This document shows positions 44,543 through 54,274 of a DNA stretch of 64,000 nt, piece by piece; position 1 is the stretch's first letter; every line of letters starts with the position of its first letter. Location of the stretch: assembly GCF_038561935.1 (NCBI RefSeq), contig NZ_CP102770.1, positions 10,052,395-10,116,394 of the forward strand, written 5' to 3'. The stretch comes from Myxococcus stipitatus (lineage in GTDB: Bacteria > Myxococcota > Myxococcia > Myxococcales > Myxococcaceae). Below the pieces are notes generated by a model. That model saw only the letters and a list, made by a program, of their open reading frames with translations, was not told the origin of the DNA and did no database searches. A program made the position numbers and the translations under genes.

Positions 44543-46390
44543 TCAACCCTGGGGGGATTCGCCCCCGGTGGAAGGCCCCGAGGAGCGCTTGAGGGCCACC
44601 AGCAACAAGGACACCGCGGCCGGCGTCAGCCCGGGAATCCGCCGCGCCTGCCCCACCGTCGAGGGCTTGTGCGCCGCCAGCTTCTCCGCCGCCTCCGTGC
44701 TCAACCCCCGCACGTCCCGGAAGATGAAGCCCTCCGGAATCCTCCACCGGTCCGCCGCCTCCGACTCCCGCGCCGCCGCTCGCGCCGCCTGCGCGATGTA
44801 GCCCTCGTACTTCACCTCCACCTCCACCTCCTCGGCCACGTCCGCCGGCACCACCGGCCAGTCCTCGCGCCCCTCCCCCAGTTGCCCGTATGTCACCTCG
44901 GGCCGCTTCAGCCGCGCCGCCAGCCCCGTGCGCTTCAGCCGCGTCACCTCCTCCGTCACCGCCCGCTGACGCGCCTCCGCCCGCTCGAGCGCCTCGCGCG
45001 GCAACAGCCCCACCCGATGTCCATGCCTCGCGAGCCGCAGGTCCGCGTTGCCTTCACGCAAACGCAGACGGTGCTCGGAGCGACTGGTGAACATGCGGAA
45101 CGGCTCGTCCACGCCCTTCGTCACCAGGTCATCCACCAGCACCGCGCCATGCGCCTCGTCCCGGCCCAGGAGGAGCGGCGGCTCGCCCTTCACCTGGAGC
45201 GCCGCGTTCAACCCCGCCCACAGGCCCTGGAAGGCCGCCTCCTCGTAGCCCGAGGTGCCGTTGAGCTGCCCCGCGAAGAACAGGCCCTCGACCGTCTTCG
45301 TCTCCAGCGTGGGCTTGAGCTGCGTGGGCGGCGCGTAGTCGTACTCCACCGCGTAGCCGAACCGCACCACCTCCACCTGCTCCAGCCCCGGAATCGTGCG
45401 CAGGAAGTCGAGCTGCACGTCCGCGGGAAGGCTCGTCGACAGGCCCGCCGGGTACACCAGCGGCGAGTCCGGTCCCTCGGGCTCCAGGAACACCTGGTGC
45501 CGCTCGCGGTCCGCGAAGCGCACCACCTTGTCCTCGAGGGAGGGACAGTACCGAGGCCCTCTGCCGACAATCTCCCCCTGATACAGCGGCGAGCGGTGCA
45601 GGTTCTCCCGCAGCACCTGGTGCGTGCGCAGCGTGGTCTGCGTCATGCCGCACATCACCGAGGGCTGACGGGGGAACGGCGCGCCGGCCGCCCACTCCTC
45701 GCGCGTGCGCCAGGAGAACGGACGCGGCGGAAAGTCCCCGGGCTGCGGCTCCACCGCGTCCCAGTCGATGCTCGCTCGCGCCAGTCGCGCCGGAGTCCCC
45801 GTCTTGAAGCGGCCCAGCGAGAAGCCCAAGGCGCGCAGCGAATCGGACAGGCCTCGCGCCGCGTCGTCGCCCAGTCGCCCGCCCACTTCCTTCTTCTCGC
45901 CCACGTGCATCAGCGCCTGGAGGAAGGTGCCCGTGGTGAGCAGCACCGCCGACGCGGACACCTGCGTCCCGTCGCCGAGCACCACGCCCTTCACCCGTCC
46001 GCCCTCGGCCACGAGCGAGGACACCTCGCCCTCGCGCACCGTGAGGTTCGGCTGGTTGAAGAGGACCGACTGCATCAGCACCGCGTACTGCTCGCGGTCG
46101 CACAGGATGCGGGTCGCCTGCACGGCGGGGCCCTTGGAGGCGTTGAGCGTCTTGAAGTGCGTGCCGGCGAGGTCCGCCACCCGGCCCATCTGTCCGCCCA
46201 GCGAGTCCAGCTCCCGCACCAGGTGGCCCTTCGCGGTGCCGCCCACGGCGGGGTTGCAGCTCATGACGGCGGAGCGCTCGCGCTTGAGGGTGATGCCGAG
46301 GGTGGCCAGGCCCAGGCGCGCGCAGGCGAGCGCCGCCTCACAGCCCGCATGGCCCAGGCCCACCACGATGACGTCGTACCGGAGTCCCAT
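44543..46390 (-). CDS. mnmG: tRNA uridine 5-carboxymethylaminomethyl-modification enzyme MnmG (GidA)
   Basis: A 615-residue FAD enzyme that works with MnmE to install (carboxy)methylaminomethyl at wobble U34 of some tRNAs. FAD motif GLGHAGCEAALACARLG; SCNPAVGGTAKGHLVRE; ASKGPAVQATRILCDR; YCPSLEDKVVRF; GYEEAAFQG; and the C-terminal helices ending in ALKRSSGPS. Length and order of motifs match the family. Its partner mnmE is in this window, and rsmG lies downstream. Confidence 0.97.
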   Translation of the reverse strand: MGLRYDVIVVGLGHAGCEAALACARLGLATLGITLKRERSAVMSCNPAVGGTAKGHLVRELDSLGGQMGRVADLAGTHFKTLNASKGPAVQATRILCDREQYAVLMQSVLFNQPNLTVREGEVSSLVAEGGRVKGVVLGDGTQVSASAVLLTTGTFLQALMHVGEKKEVGGRLGDDAARGLSDSLRALGFSLGRFKTGTPARLARASIDWDAVEPQPGDFPPRPFSWRTREEWAAGAPFPRQPSVMCGMTQTTLRTHQVLRENLHRSPLYQGEIVGRGPRYCPSLEDKVVRFADRERHQVFLEPEGPDSPLVYPAGLSTSLPADVQLDFLRTIPGLEQVEVVRFGYAVEYDYAPPTQLKPTLETKTVEGLFFAGQLNGTSGYEEAAFQGLWAGLNAALQVKGEPPLLLGRDEAHGAVLVDDLVTKGVDEPFRMFTSRSEHRLRLREGNADLRLARHGHRVGLLPREALERAEARQRAVTEEVTRLKRTGLAARLKRPEVTYGQLGEGREDWPVVPADVAEEVEVEVKYEGYIAQAARAAARESEAADRWRIPEGFIFRDVRGLSTEAAEKLAAHKPSTVGQARRIPGLTPAAVSLLLVALKRSSGPSTGGESPQG

Positions 46391-47174
46391 CGCTCACACG
46401 GGTCGCCGGAGGGCTTCGAGGCCTGACGCGGCACCCGCTCCGTCATGGCGCCGAGCACCCTGGCTCCGCGCGCCGCGACCTGTCGGCAGTCCGTATGTCT
46501 CCGGTGGGCGCCCTTGGCAAGCAAAGGGAAGGTTTACGGGAGCGCGCGAGGCGGGCAGTGGGAGGGGTTGAGGAGCTGCCTGCCTCGCGCGCACCGGCCA
46601 CCCTCCGGAAGGTTCAGTCCCGTGCGACGGGCTTCCCCCTCCGGCCTGGATGGCAGTCGAAAAATGTCGGGTCCGCGGCGTCCTCGGCGCGGCGGACCTG
46701 GTCCCCCTGGTGATGAATGGAGCGGCCCCCCGCTCCCCTGCATGCTCCCCCTACATGGCGTCGCACACACGGAGGGCGGACCGGACCGTGCGGTGAGGGC
46801 GCGACGGAGGACGAGCGCTCGTGTCTCGAAGCGGCCCTGCACCCCCGTGTGCGCGACGGGGATATGAATAACCGGAGGGTCTGACATGCCGGCTTACGCG
46901 GGACAGGTCCCCTCCCCTCCCCTGCGTCGTGGTGGTGGGTGGGGGGTGCCCCAGCGGGGAGGCGTCCTTCCGGGGCCCACCCGGGCGGGCGGACGGAGCA
47001 CTGGCCAGGACCCGGCCACCCCGCTATCCAGCGCACTCGATGACGAGGCCTCGGAGAACCCGCCAGGAGTCACCCCGCGTCGCGCGCGAGGGGTGCCGCT
47101 CGAGATGGCTGGAGTCCCGCCCGCGCTGCCAGACAGGCGGCCGGGTGTGCCTCGCGCCTTGGATTTGGGACTGA
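46391..47174. other. Intergenic region, no gene seen
   Basis: 784 bases between mnmG and the MFS gene. Candidate frames overlap on several strands without domains, and none has convincing codon bias. It must contain the promoter of mnmG-rsmG and of the MFS gene. I saw no RNA gene or repeat. Confidence 0.4.
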
Positions 47175-48404
47175 ATGGACACGCTCACGAAGAAGCCACC
47201 CCCGTCGGGCACGTTGTCGTTGGAGCTGCTGCTGGGCGTGCTCACCGCGTTCGCGCCGCTGTCCATCGACATGTACCTGCCCGCGTTGCCTCGCATCGCG
47301 GAGGACCTGCGGGCGTCGCAGTCCGTGGTGCAGCTCACGCTCGCCTCGTGCTTCGCGGGATTGGCATTGGGCCAGCTCTGCACGGGTCCCCTGATTGACC
47401 GGTATGGCCGCACGCGCCCGCTGTATGCGGGATTGTTCGTGTATGTGTTGGGTTCGCTGGGCTGTGCCCTGGCGCCCACCGCACCGGCGCTGGTGGCCAT
47501 GCGCTTCCTCCAGGCCTTGGGCGGCGCGGTGGCGCTGGTGACTCCGCGCGCGGTGGTGCGGGACTTGTGGTCCGGCGCCGAGGCGGCGAAGACGATGTCC
47601 CGCTTGATGCTCGTGGTCGGCGTCGCCCCCGTGCTGGCGCCGATGCTGGGCGGCTTCGTGCTCCAGCACACGAGCTGGCGGGCCATCTTCGTCCTGCTGT
47701 CTGTCATTGGCGCGGTGGCCTTGGCCTTCACGCGCAAGGTGCTGCCCGAGACGGCGCCCGCGCACTCGAATGCGAAGAGCCTCTGGGCGCGCATGGGGGA
47801 GCTGCTGCGCGACGCGGACTTCGTGGGGCCCGCGCTGGCGTGTGGCTTCGCGTATGCGGGGATGTTCGCGTACATCGCCGGCTCACCGTTTGTCTTCATC
47901 ACGCTGCATGGTGTGACGGAGCAAGGCTTTGGCGGGTTCTTCGGCGCCAACGCGGTGGGGCTGGTGGTGATGGCGCAGGTCAATCGCAAACTGCTGGGCT
48001 TCATCCCGCTGCATCGGATGCTGCGTCTGGCATTGACGTTGTACACGCTGGGCGCCGCCGGGGTGCTGGTGGTGGCCTGGAGCGGCGCGGGAGGGCTGTG
48101 GGGGCTGGCCGCCGCGCTGTTCCTCTTCGTGCCGACGCTGGGGCTCGTGGGGCCCAACGCCGCGGCCATCGCGCTGGAGCGGCACGCCGCGCATGCGGGG
48201 CTCGCGTCGGCGGTGCTGGGGGCGCTGCAGTTCGCCGCGGCGGCCTCCGCGTCCTGGGCGGTGAGCGCGCTCAACGACGGCAGCGCCCGTCCCATGGGCA
48301 TCGTGGTGGCGGCAGCGGCCGTGCTGGCGTGGCTCTCCGGGTTCGTGGGGCACCGGGCACGCGCTCGGGCCGCGAGCACGGAGCCGTCGCGGACAGGGGC
48401 CTGA
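47175..48404 (+). CDS. Bcr/CflA-type MFS drug exporter
   Basis: A 409-residue transporter with 12 predicted membrane helices. Motif A-like sequence after helix 2 is GPLIDRYGRTRPLY, with LAPMLGGF in helix 5 as in drug-proton antiporters. The N terminus (LTAFAPLSIDMYLPALPRIAEDL) is typical of the Bcr/CflA subfamily that exports bicyclomycin, chloramphenicol and related compounds. It has no operon partner and no adjacent regulator. Substrate is not determined here. Confidence 0.9.
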   Translation: MDTLTKKPPPSGTLSLELLLGVLTAFAPLSIDMYLPALPRIAEDLRASQSVVQLTLASCFAGLALGQLCTGPLIDRYGRTRPLYAGLFVYVLGSLGCALAPTAPALVAMRFLQALGGAVALVTPRAVVRDLWSGAEAAKTMSRLMLVVGVAPVLAPMLGGFVLQHTSWRAIFVLLSVIGAVALAFTRKVLPETAPAHSNAKSLWARMGELLRDADFVGPALACGFAYAGMFAYIAGSPFVFITLHGVTEQGFGGFFGANAVGLVVMAQVNRKLLGFIPLHRMLRLALTLYTLGAAGVLVVAWSGAGGLWGLAAALFLFVPTLGLVGPNAAAIALERHAAHAGLASAVLGALQFAAAASASWAVSALNDGSARPMGIVVAAAAVLAWLSGFVGHRARARAASTEPSRTGA

Positions 48405-48541
48405 CGCACCGGGCAATGACTGTCACCCACGGGCGGCGAGGGCCCTCGAGAGGAGCCCTCTCCCGAGAAGGGCTATCATTCCGCCTGGACCTCCGCGTGG
48501 GTCCTCTCCTCCACCTGCCGCGCGGGAAGGAGTGCCACCCC

Positions 48542-49069
48542 ATGAAGAGGGAAAAGCTCGACCGCTCGTGCCTGCCGAAGGGTGTCTCGTTCGAACGGAA
48601 GGAGGGGCTCTACGCGGTGCTCGGCCCGGACAACCGGGTGCTTCATCTGGGCATCTATGTGAACGGTCAACGCAAGCCGGGGGAGTGGGTCCTGGATGTG
48701 GCACCGGATGGAAGCTGGGCCCGCGTGAAACAGTCCTCGGTCCATACATGGCTGAACCCCCTGCCCATGGAGGGCAGGAGCTCGGAGCCGGATGGAAGCA
48801 GGGCCAAATCCAGACGAACCACCGTCCACGAGTGGCGCGCGGACCGGGTCCCTCGGGGTCAGCAGGAGCAAAGCCTGCTGCACTGGGGGACTTCGTGGAT
48901 TGAGCGCATCACCCAGGGCCTGCGTGACAAAGCGCCCACCGTCAACCTGCGGTGCTCGTTCTGCGAGAAGTTCCAGGAGGAGGTGAGGCACCTCATCGGC
49001 GGAGAGCGCGCCCTCATCTGCGACGAATGCGTCGGGCTCTGCAATGGCATCATCCGCGAACGGTCCTAG
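48542..49069 (+). CDS. Protein with C-terminal ClpX-type zinc finger
   Basis: A 175-residue protein. Residues about 10-60 contain a small beta-rich domain (YAVLGPDNRVLHLGIYVNG, EWVLDVAPDGSWARV). A charged linker follows. The C terminus (LRCSFCEKFQEEVRHLIGG, ICDECVGLCNGIIRE) matches the zinc-binding N domain of ClpX, with four Cys as C-x2-C and C-x2-C pairs. There is no ATPase. In ClpX this domain binds substrates and adaptors and dimerises, so this protein may act as an adaptor or decoy. AAGGAG lies nine bases before the ATG. Confidence 0.75.
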   Translation: MKREKLDRSCLPKGVSFERKEGLYAVLGPDNRVLHLGIYVNGQRKPGEWVLDVAPDGSWARVKQSSVHTWLNPLPMEGRSSEPDGSRAKSRRTTVHEWRADRVPRGQQEQSLLHWGTSWIERITQGLRDKAPTVNLRCSFCEKFQEEVRHLIGGERALICDECVGLCNGIIRERS

Positions 49070-49091
49070 ACCCGGTCCTCGCGCGGGCATG

Positions 49092-49128
49092 AAAAAGCCC
49101 CGAGGCGCCGCGTGGGCACCCCGGGGCT
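49092..49128 (-). terminator. Rho-independent terminator of the M16 protease gene
   Basis: On the minus strand a strong hairpin (AGCCCCGGGG opposite CCTCGGGGCT with inner pairs) is followed directly by TTTTT, 32 bases after the protease stop codon. It has a stem and a U tail, so it is the clearest factor-independent terminator in the window. Confidence 0.85.
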
Positions 49129-49159
49129 GGAAAGCCGCCCCACTCAGGGGCTCAGCACC

Positions 49160-51976
49160 TCACTGCGCGGGCGGAGCCTTCACGGAGGCCTTGGCCTTTT
49201 TGTCCGCGCCCGCGAAGTCGCCGGCCTTCACCTGGGTGACCTTCGCCCAGTCCACGTGCCGCGCCATGGCATGCCGCACGTCCTCCGGCTTGAGACTGGC
49301 GAGCTTCTGCTCCAGCGCTCCGTCGAAGGCGAGGGTGCGCCCCAGGAACAGGTAGTTGGACAGCCTGCGCGCCAGTCCGCCGTCCTGTGCACGCGCCGCC
49401 TGGCGGTACTCCAGCAGACCGGAGCGGGCCTTCTCCAGCTCCTCGGCCGAGTAGCCCTTCTCGAGCGCGCTCGTCACTTCCTCGCGCATCGCCAGCTCCA
49501 GCTTGGCCGCGTTCTCCGGCGCGTAGATGGCGAACGTGCTGAACATGCCCACCGCGTCCAGGTCTCCCGGGTCGATGTTGCTGGAGACGCCGTAGGACAG
49601 GCCGTCCTTCTGGCGGATGCGCGTGGCCAGCCGCGAGTTGAGGAACCCGCCGCCCAGCACGAAGTTGCCCAGCATCAGCGCCGGCCAGTCCGCGTCGTCC
49701 TCGCGGAGCTGAAGCGACTGTCCCGCGAAGTAGAACGCGTTGGCCTTGTCCGGCGTCTCCACCGAGACGGCCTTCGCGCCCACGTTGGCGAACACCTCCG
49801 GCACGCGCTGGTACGCCGCCGGGCTCTTCCAGTCGTTGAACAGCTTGCCGGACAGCGCGACGATTTCCTTCGGCTCGAAGTCACCCACCACGGCCAGCTC
49901 CGCGTGCGAGCCGCCGTAGAACGCCTTGTGGAAGGCGCGGGCCTGCTCCAGCGTGGTGTCCTTCGCTCCGGCGATGCGCTCGTCGAGCGTGGGCACGTAG
50001 TACGGGTGGCCCTTCGCGTAGTGGGCCGACAGCGTGCGCCACAGCGCGATGCTGCCCTGCGTCTGCGGCTCGCTGCGCTGCGACTCCAGGTCCGTCAGCC
50101 GCTCCTGCTTGAGGATGGCGAACTCCTTCTCGTCGAAGGCCGGCTCGCGCAGCACCTCGGCCACCAGCTCCATCGCCTTGGGAAGGCTGGCGCGCGGGCA
50201 CTCGATGTACGCCGAGCCCCCCGTGAGCGAGCCGTCCACCATCACCCGCGCCTTGAGCTTGTCGAGCTCGTCCTGGAGCTGCTGCCGCGTGTGCTTCTTC
50301 GAGCCGCGCATCAGCATCTTGCCCGCATACGTCGCCGCTTCCGACTTGCCGTTCAGCGCGGCCTCGGTGCCCCAGTGGAAGGAGAGCGACGCGCTCACCA
50401 TCTCGCCGCGCGTCTTCTTGGACAGGAGCGCGTACTTCATGCCGCCCGCGAGCTCTCCGCGCTGCACGCGCGCCTCCACGTTGGCGGGGGAGGGGTCGAA
50501 CGCCTCGCCCTGCGCCACCGCGGCGCGGCCCTTGTAGCCGTCCATCATCTTCGCCATGTCCACGGCCGGCGGCATCTCCGAGCGCTCCGGCTTCGCCGTG
50601 GGGATGAACGTGCCCAGCGTGCGGTTGGAGGGCTTGAGATAGGTCTCCGCCACGCGCGTGACGTCGGCGGGCTTCACCGCCTCGATGCGGTCGCGGTGCA
50701 GGAACATCAGGCGCCAGTCACCCGTGGCGGCCCACTCGGACAGGCCGATGGCGGCGCGCTCCGAGTTGTTCAGCGTCAGCTCCATCATCTTCAGGAGGGT
50801 CGTCTTCGCGCGCGTGACGTCCTCCTCGGTGAAGGGCGTGCGAGCGGCCTCTTCCACCGTCTTCACCAGCGCCTCGCGAGCGGACGCCACCGACTGGCCC
50901 TCGCGCAGGTCCAGGTCGAAGCCGATGACGCCGGGGTCGCGAATCTGGAAGTTGTAGGCGCGCGCCTTGGCCGCCTTCTTCGTCTCCACCAGCGCCTTGT
51001 AGAGCCGGCCCGAGGGGTTGTCGCCCAACACCTGCGTCAGCACGTCGATGGCGGCGAAGTCCGGGTGGCCGCCCTCGGGCACGTGGTACACGCTGGAGAT
51101 CATGGGGATGTCGCCCACGCGGCGCAGCGTCACCTCGCGCTCACCATCCTGGGTGGGCTCCTGGGTGTACGTGGCGGGCAGGGGCTCGGCGGGCTTCTTC
51201 AGCTTGCCGAAGGTGCTCTGGATGAAGCCCAGGGCCTTCGCCTCGTCGAAGCGGCCGGCCACCACGAGCATCGCGTTATCCGGACGGTAGTACTTCCGGT
51301 AGAACGCCTGGAGCCGCTCGATGGGGACGTTCTCCAGGTCCGAGCGGGCGCCGATGGTCGACTTGCCGTAGCTGTGCCAGATGTACGCGGCGCTGAGGAC
51401 CCGCTCCTGGAGGATGCTGCCCGGGTCGTTCTCACCGGCCTCGAACTCGTTGCGGACGACCGTCATCTCGCTGTCGAGGTCCTTCTTCGCGATGAAGCTG
51501 TTGACCATGCGGTCGGCTTCGAAGGAGAGGGCCCAGCGCAGGTTCTCGTCCGAGGCGGGCAGGGTCTCGAAGTAGTTGGTGCGGTCCAGCCAGGTGGTGC
51601 CGTTGGGGCGGGCGCCGCGCTCGGTGAGCGCCTGGGGCACGTTCTTCGTGGTGGGGGTGCCCTTGAAGAGCAGGTGCTCCAGCAGGTGGGCCATGCCCGT
51701 CTCGCCGTAGCCCTCATGCTTGCTGCCCACGAAGTACGTCACGTTGACGGTGACGTTGGGCTTGCTGGGGTCCGGGAAGAGGAGCACGCGCAGGCCATTG
51801 GGCAGGCGGTACTCGGTGATGCCTTCCACGCTCGCCACGGGAGCAAGCGCCGAGCCGCGGGCCTTCGCCTTCGCGGGGACGGTGGCCGGGGAGGGGGCAG
51901 GGGCCTGGGCCCATACCGGTGGGGCGGCCGCCAACATCAGGGGAGCCAACAGGGAAAGCCGGGTACGGCGCTTCAT
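49160..51976 (-). CDS. M16-family zinc metalloprotease (pitrilysin-like), two-domain
   Basis: A 938-residue exported protein. Signal peptide LSLLAPLMLAAAPPVWAQ. The first M16 domain (about 55-480) has the inverted zinc motif HLLEH with His97, Glu100 and His101 and, about 75 residues later, the ENDPGSI region holding a second Glu. The second M16 domain (about 500-910) lacks the motif and is the usual inactive half (LSFHWGTEAALNGKSE; GGGFLNSRLATRIRQKDGLSYG). Active and inactive halves form a peptide-cleaving clam shell in the periplasm. A clear terminator follows. Some M16 proteins are secreted or coupled to lantibiotic or fruiting functions; no link is shown here. Confidence 0.92.
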   Translation of the reverse strand: MKRRTRLSLLAPLMLAAAPPVWAQAPAPSPATVPAKAKARGSALAPVASVEGITEYRLPNGLRVLLFPDPSKPNVTVNVTYFVGSKHEGYGETGMAHLLEHLLFKGTPTTKNVPQALTERGARPNGTTWLDRTNYFETLPASDENLRWALSFEADRMVNSFIAKKDLDSEMTVVRNEFEAGENDPGSILQERVLSAAYIWHSYGKSTIGARSDLENVPIERLQAFYRKYYRPDNAMLVVAGRFDEAKALGFIQSTFGKLKKPAEPLPATYTQEPTQDGEREVTLRRVGDIPMISSVYHVPEGGHPDFAAIDVLTQVLGDNPSGRLYKALVETKKAAKARAYNFQIRDPGVIGFDLDLREGQSVASAREALVKTVEEAARTPFTEEDVTRAKTTLLKMMELTLNNSERAAIGLSEWAATGDWRLMFLHRDRIEAVKPADVTRVAETYLKPSNRTLGTFIPTAKPERSEMPPAVDMAKMMDGYKGRAAVAQGEAFDPSPANVEARVQRGELAGGMKYALLSKKTRGEMVSASLSFHWGTEAALNGKSEAATYAGKMLMRGSKKHTRQQLQDELDKLKARVMVDGSLTGGSAYIECPRASLPKAMELVAEVLREPAFDEKEFAILKQERLTDLESQRSEPQTQGSIALWRTLSAHYAKGHPYYVPTLDERIAGAKDTTLEQARAFHKAFYGGSHAELAVVGDFEPKEIVALSGKLFNDWKSPAAYQRVPEVFANVGAKAVSVETPDKANAFYFAGQSLQLREDDADWPALMLGNFVLGGGFLNSRLATRIRQKDGLSYGVSSNIDPGDLDAVGMFSTFAIYAPENAAKLELAMREEVTSALEKGYSAEELEKARSGLLEYRQAARAQDGGLARRLSNYLFLGRTLAFDGALEQKLASLKPEDVRHAMARHVDWAKVTQVKAGDFAGADKKAKASVKAPPAQ

Positions 51977-52242
51977 GCGGTCCTCGCGGGGAACAGGATT
52001 TGAATGGCGCTTCTAACCCGCCAGGGTGCGTCCGCCATCCCGGAACCCCGTAATTCCTTCAAGCAAGCATCCGCGACGCAGCAGGGGAGGGGGAGGGCGA
52101 CCGGGTGGAGTTGGACCGTCCGGGTCGTCTGGGCTTTCACGGCTACCTTCCAGGTTGTTTGGTGTTCTTCCTCCATGTCAGGTCGGATTGGTAGGGTGTC
52201 TCTACCTGGGAGCAAGGCATGGGGCCGCTCGAAGGAGGCTGG

Positions 52243-53325
52243 ATGGCGAGGCATGACGGTGGGGACTTTGACGCGCGGTATCAAAGGGAGATGGAGGAGC
52301 TGGACCGGCGACTGAGACAGGGGCAGGAGGAGACGCGAGCCACCCTGCATGTGCTCTCCCAGCAGATGGAGAGGACGCGGGGGAACCTGGATGCGCTCGA
52401 CCGGAGTCAGGGTGAGGTCAGACATGCCCTCCAGGACGTCCGGGAGACGTTCCGGGAACTCCGGAGCGCGCATCAGGACTACGTGGTCGAGCTGCGTGCG
52501 CTGAAGGAAGACTCCAGCGCGCTCAAGCAAGAGGTCGCCGAGGTGAGGCAGGGCGTCGGCGCGCTCAAGCAGGACTCCATGGCGCTGAGGAAGAACGTCG
52601 GCGCCCTCAAGGAGGAGGTCGAATCATTCAAGCATGAGGTCGGAGTCCTCAAGCAGCAGGTGTACGTCGTCGAGGGACAGGTCGGCGTGGTGCGGAAGGA
52701 CGTCGACGTCCTCCAGCGAGACGTCGCCACGCTCCAACAGGACGTCGGCACGCTCCAGCGAGACGTCGCCACGCTCCAACAGAACGTCGACGTCCTCCAG
52801 CGAGATGTCGGCACGCTCCAGCGAAACGTCGGCACACTCCAACAGGACGTCGGCACGCTCCAGCAACAGATGCACGCCGTCGAGACAAGGACGGAGGTGC
52901 TCGAGAAGCGGGTCGATACCATCCGGCATGACGTCGACGCCGTCACGGAGCGGAGCGAGCTGCTCGAGGTGAAGGTCCAGTCCGTCGAGGAGCGGGTGGG
53001 GACGATGGACACCCGCGTCCACACCTTGGAGGAGCACGGCCGGACCACCGACTCGAAGTTCCAGTCCGTGGAGCATCGGCTCCAGGCTCTCGATGAGAGG
53101 ATGAACGTATCCTCCCGAGAGATGACCGTGCTGCGTGGAGGCTTCGAGGAGTCCGTCGACACGCTGGCTCGACTCGCCCAGCAGATGGGGGTCGACTCCG
53201 CGATGCTTCGCAAGGGGCTGTTCCACGTCAACGGCAAGGTCGCGCGGCTCACCGTCGACTGGGGCTCCGCCCAGCTACGACTGGAGGACCACGAGCGAAT
53301 CCTGAGGAAGCTCCTCAAGAACTGA
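52243..53325 (+). CDS. Long coiled-coil protein with heptad repeats
   Basis: A 360-residue protein that is almost entirely coiled coil (QREMEELDRRLRQGQEETRA to the end). Residues about 150-215 repeat a 7-residue unit such as VATLQQD, VGTLQRD, VDVLQRD. The DNA shows matching 21-base tandem units from about 52690 to 52880. It has no signal peptide or membrane helix, so it is probably a cytoplasmic scaffold. GGAGG six bases before ATG 52243 makes this start better than ATG 52219. No family is recognised; the shape recalls tropomyosin-like and SMC-like cytoskeletal proteins. Confidence 0.8.
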   Translation: MARHDGGDFDARYQREMEELDRRLRQGQEETRATLHVLSQQMERTRGNLDALDRSQGEVRHALQDVRETFRELRSAHQDYVVELRALKEDSSALKQEVAEVRQGVGALKQDSMALRKNVGALKEEVESFKHEVGVLKQQVYVVEGQVGVVRKDVDVLQRDVATLQQDVGTLQRDVATLQQNVDVLQRDVGTLQRNVGTLQQDVGTLQQQMHAVETRTEVLEKRVDTIRHDVDAVTERSELLEVKVQSVEERVGTMDTRVHTLEEHGRTTDSKFQSVEHRLQALDERMNVSSREMTVLRGGFEESVDTLARLAQQMGVDSAMLRKGLFHVNGKVARLTVDWGSAQLRLEDHERILRKLLKN

Positions 53326-53424
53326 GCACGTGAGTCTCCTCGGGAGCGCCGCGATGAAGGTCCGCGCGGCGCTCCCGCCAGCGTCGGTGTAGCGTCGAAT
53401 ACGAGAGGCCACGAAGGGACACAT

Positions 53425-54093
53425 ATGCGGCTGGTGCTCATCTCAGATACCCACCGACGCCATGAGGAGCTGGAGATCCCCGCATGTGACGTGCTCATCC
53501 ATGCGGGCGACTTCTCCAAGCGCGGGAAGCAACCAGAGCTCGAGTCCTTCCTCTCCTGGTTCTCCACCCAGCCCGCCCGCGAGAAGGTGTTCGTCGCGGG
53601 CAACCATGACTTCATCTGCGAGCGGGAGCCTGGACTGACGCGGGAGCTCGCGCGCCAGGCGGGAGTGCACTACCTCGACGACGAGGAACTCGGGGTCTCC
53701 GGGCTGCGCCTGTGGGGCTCACCCGTGACACCTCGCTTCGGCGGCATGGCGTTCAACTACGACCGGGGCGCGCCCATCCTGGCCCGCTGGAACCTCATCC
53801 CCGAGGGACTGGACATCCTCATCACCCACGGCCCTCCCAAGGGCGTGGGGGACCGCACCTTCCTGGGCGCGCACGTGGGCTGCGCGGACCTGCTCGCCCG
53901 GGTGCGGCAGGTTCGTCCGCGCCTCCATGTCTTCGGCCACATCCACGAGTCCTTTGGTGAGCACTCGGTGCCCGATGTGCCCACCCGGTTCCTCAACGTG
54001 TCCAACTGCCACCTGCTCCCGCTCGGGTTGCGTCCCCCCGTGACGGTGGAGCTGGAGCCCCGGCCCGTGATGGACAGGACGTCGACCCCGTGA
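53425..54093 (+). CDS. Calcineurin-like metallophosphoesterase
   Basis: A 222-residue phosphoesterase with the complete metal-binding set: ISDTHRRH (D-x-H), DVLIHAGDFSKRG (GD), VAGNHD (GNHD), LITHGPP and FGHIHESFG. This pattern matches the MPPED1/UPF-type class that hydrolyses phosphodiesters such as cyclic nucleotides. It is preceded by a purine-rich site (ACGAAGGG) and stands alone on the plus strand. Substrate unknown. Confidence 0.9.
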   Translation: MRLVLISDTHRRHEELEIPACDVLIHAGDFSKRGKQPELESFLSWFSTQPAREKVFVAGNHDFICEREPGLTRELARQAGVHYLDDEELGVSGLRLWGSPVTPRFGGMAFNYDRGAPILARWNLIPEGLDILITHGPPKGVGDRTFLGAHVGCADLLARVRQVRPRLHVFGHIHESFGEHSVPDVPTRFLNVSNCHLLPLGLRPPVTVELEPRPVMDRTSTP

Positions 54094-54274
54094 CGAGGAC
54101 GTCCCCCGCCGCGCCCGGTGAGGGGACGAAGCGGCTTGTCGCCTCGGGAACGTTGCTCGGAAGGCGAGGGGGCCTCGCGGCGCATGCAAGCATCGGCACC
54201 TGGGCCCGTTAAGTAGTAAGGACCGCGGGGCGGATGCATGTCTGGTCCACCAGAGGACTCAGGAGCTTCATCGG

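Noticed and set aside
46886..47398. A 170-residue forward frame with an apparent ribosome site before the MFS gene
   Set aside because: It overlaps the MFS exporter in another frame, and its composition (Pro/Arg/Gly-rich) is that of a shadow frame.
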